Shown: positions 20,208-20,323 of the stretch, in pieces
Numbering within the stretch: the first letter of the stretch is position 1
Layout of the letters: every line of letters begins with the position of its first letter
Source of the DNA: a virus
DNA length: 20,323 nt
Reading direction: 5' to 3' (one strand)
Virus record (IMG/VR): IMGVR_UViG_3300005536_000020
Coordinates: 1 to 20,323 of that record
Notes under the pieces: model-generated
Told to the model about the DNA's origin: nothing
Databases searched by the model: none
What the model saw: the letters and a program-made list of their open reading frames with translations, nothing else
Position numbers and translations under genes: made by a program

Positions 20208-20323
20208 ATGAGCTGGAGTTTTGCTGCTGCCGGATCCCCGGAGGACGTCACACGCGCGATCGAGGAATCTGCGAATAACCATTTGACCGATCAGAGCCTG
20301 CAGGAATGGCACGACGCGAAGTC
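20208..20323 (+). CDS. Hypothetical phage protein, N-terminal fragment (runs off right edge)
   Basis: An ATG at 20208 follows a GAGAGG Shine-Dalgarno-like stretch by about four bases, 14 bases after the Ku stop. The 38 visible residues read MSWSFAAAGSPEDVTRAIEE and SANNHLTDQSLQEWHDAK, with no stop before the edge. The opening (SWS(F/V)-x-A-x-G-x-P-x-x-V) resembles a small, uncharacterised protein frequent in environmental phage genomes. No function is assigned. Confidence 0.65.
   Translation, partial: MSWSFAAAGSPEDVTRAIEESANNHLTDQSLQEWHDAK

Noticed and set aside
1-20323. CRISPR arrays, tRNA genes, insertion sequences
   Set aside because: I saw no regularly spaced direct repeats with unique spacers, no tRNA-like cloverleaf or CCA end, and no transposase or terminal inverted repeats.

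Overview
The window is a 20.3 kb, GC-rich piece of a tailed double-stranded DNA bacteriophage (or a prophage) with HK97-type head genes and a siphovirus-like tail. A tape measure, two tail-tube-like proteins and a tail hub are present, and no contractile-sheath gene is seen. No integrase, lysis gene, tRNA, rRNA or host housekeeping gene is visible, so the sequence does not settle whether it comes from a free phage, a prophage or an uncultivated viral contig. The host is unknown. GC content and the Ku gene fit a GC-rich soil or environmental bacterium with its own NHEJ ligase, but that is inference.

Layout. Everything from about 18.4 kb down to position 1 is one leftward morphogenesis operon. 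In transcription order it holds: a small membrane protein, a CxxC protein, an HNH endonuclease, a gap of about 200 bp rich in palindromes, a small basic protein, TerS (P27 type), TerL, a ribbon-helix-helix protein, two small proteins, a two-helix membrane protein, portal, S78 prohead protease, major capsid protein, a decoration-like protein, a small protein, a head-tail connector, another small membrane protein, a head-tail adaptor, a DUF3168-like tail terminator, a zinc-ribbon protein, a small protein, two tail-tube-like proteins, two overlapping tail assembly chaperone frames, an HK97 gp10-like neck protein, tape measure, a tail hub with an inserted beta-propeller, a small tail-tip/fibre protein, and a tail fibre that runs off the left edge. 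Most neighbours overlap by 1-8 bases (ATGA, GTGA, TGATG), which implies translational coupling throughout. Several of these genes are under 80 codons and were found by reading the gaps.

Rightwards from a divergent control region (18409-18556) runs a second compact operon: an excisionase-type HTH protein, a small Cys/His protein, a 32-residue peptide, a chimeric Tat-signal/HTH peptide, and a full-length Ku homologue. A further phage-type gene runs off the right edge. The first five genes are coupled by one- or four-base overlaps.

The most interesting points are: Ku in a phage operon about 2 kb from the HNH/terminase block, which recalls the Ku-encoding mycobacteriophages Omega and Corndog; the chimeric reading frame that joins a twin-arginine-like leader to a truncated copy of the nearby HTH gene; a seven-repeat Asp-box propeller inserted in the tail hub; and one small beta-domain inserted in both the head-tail adaptor and the tail tube protein.
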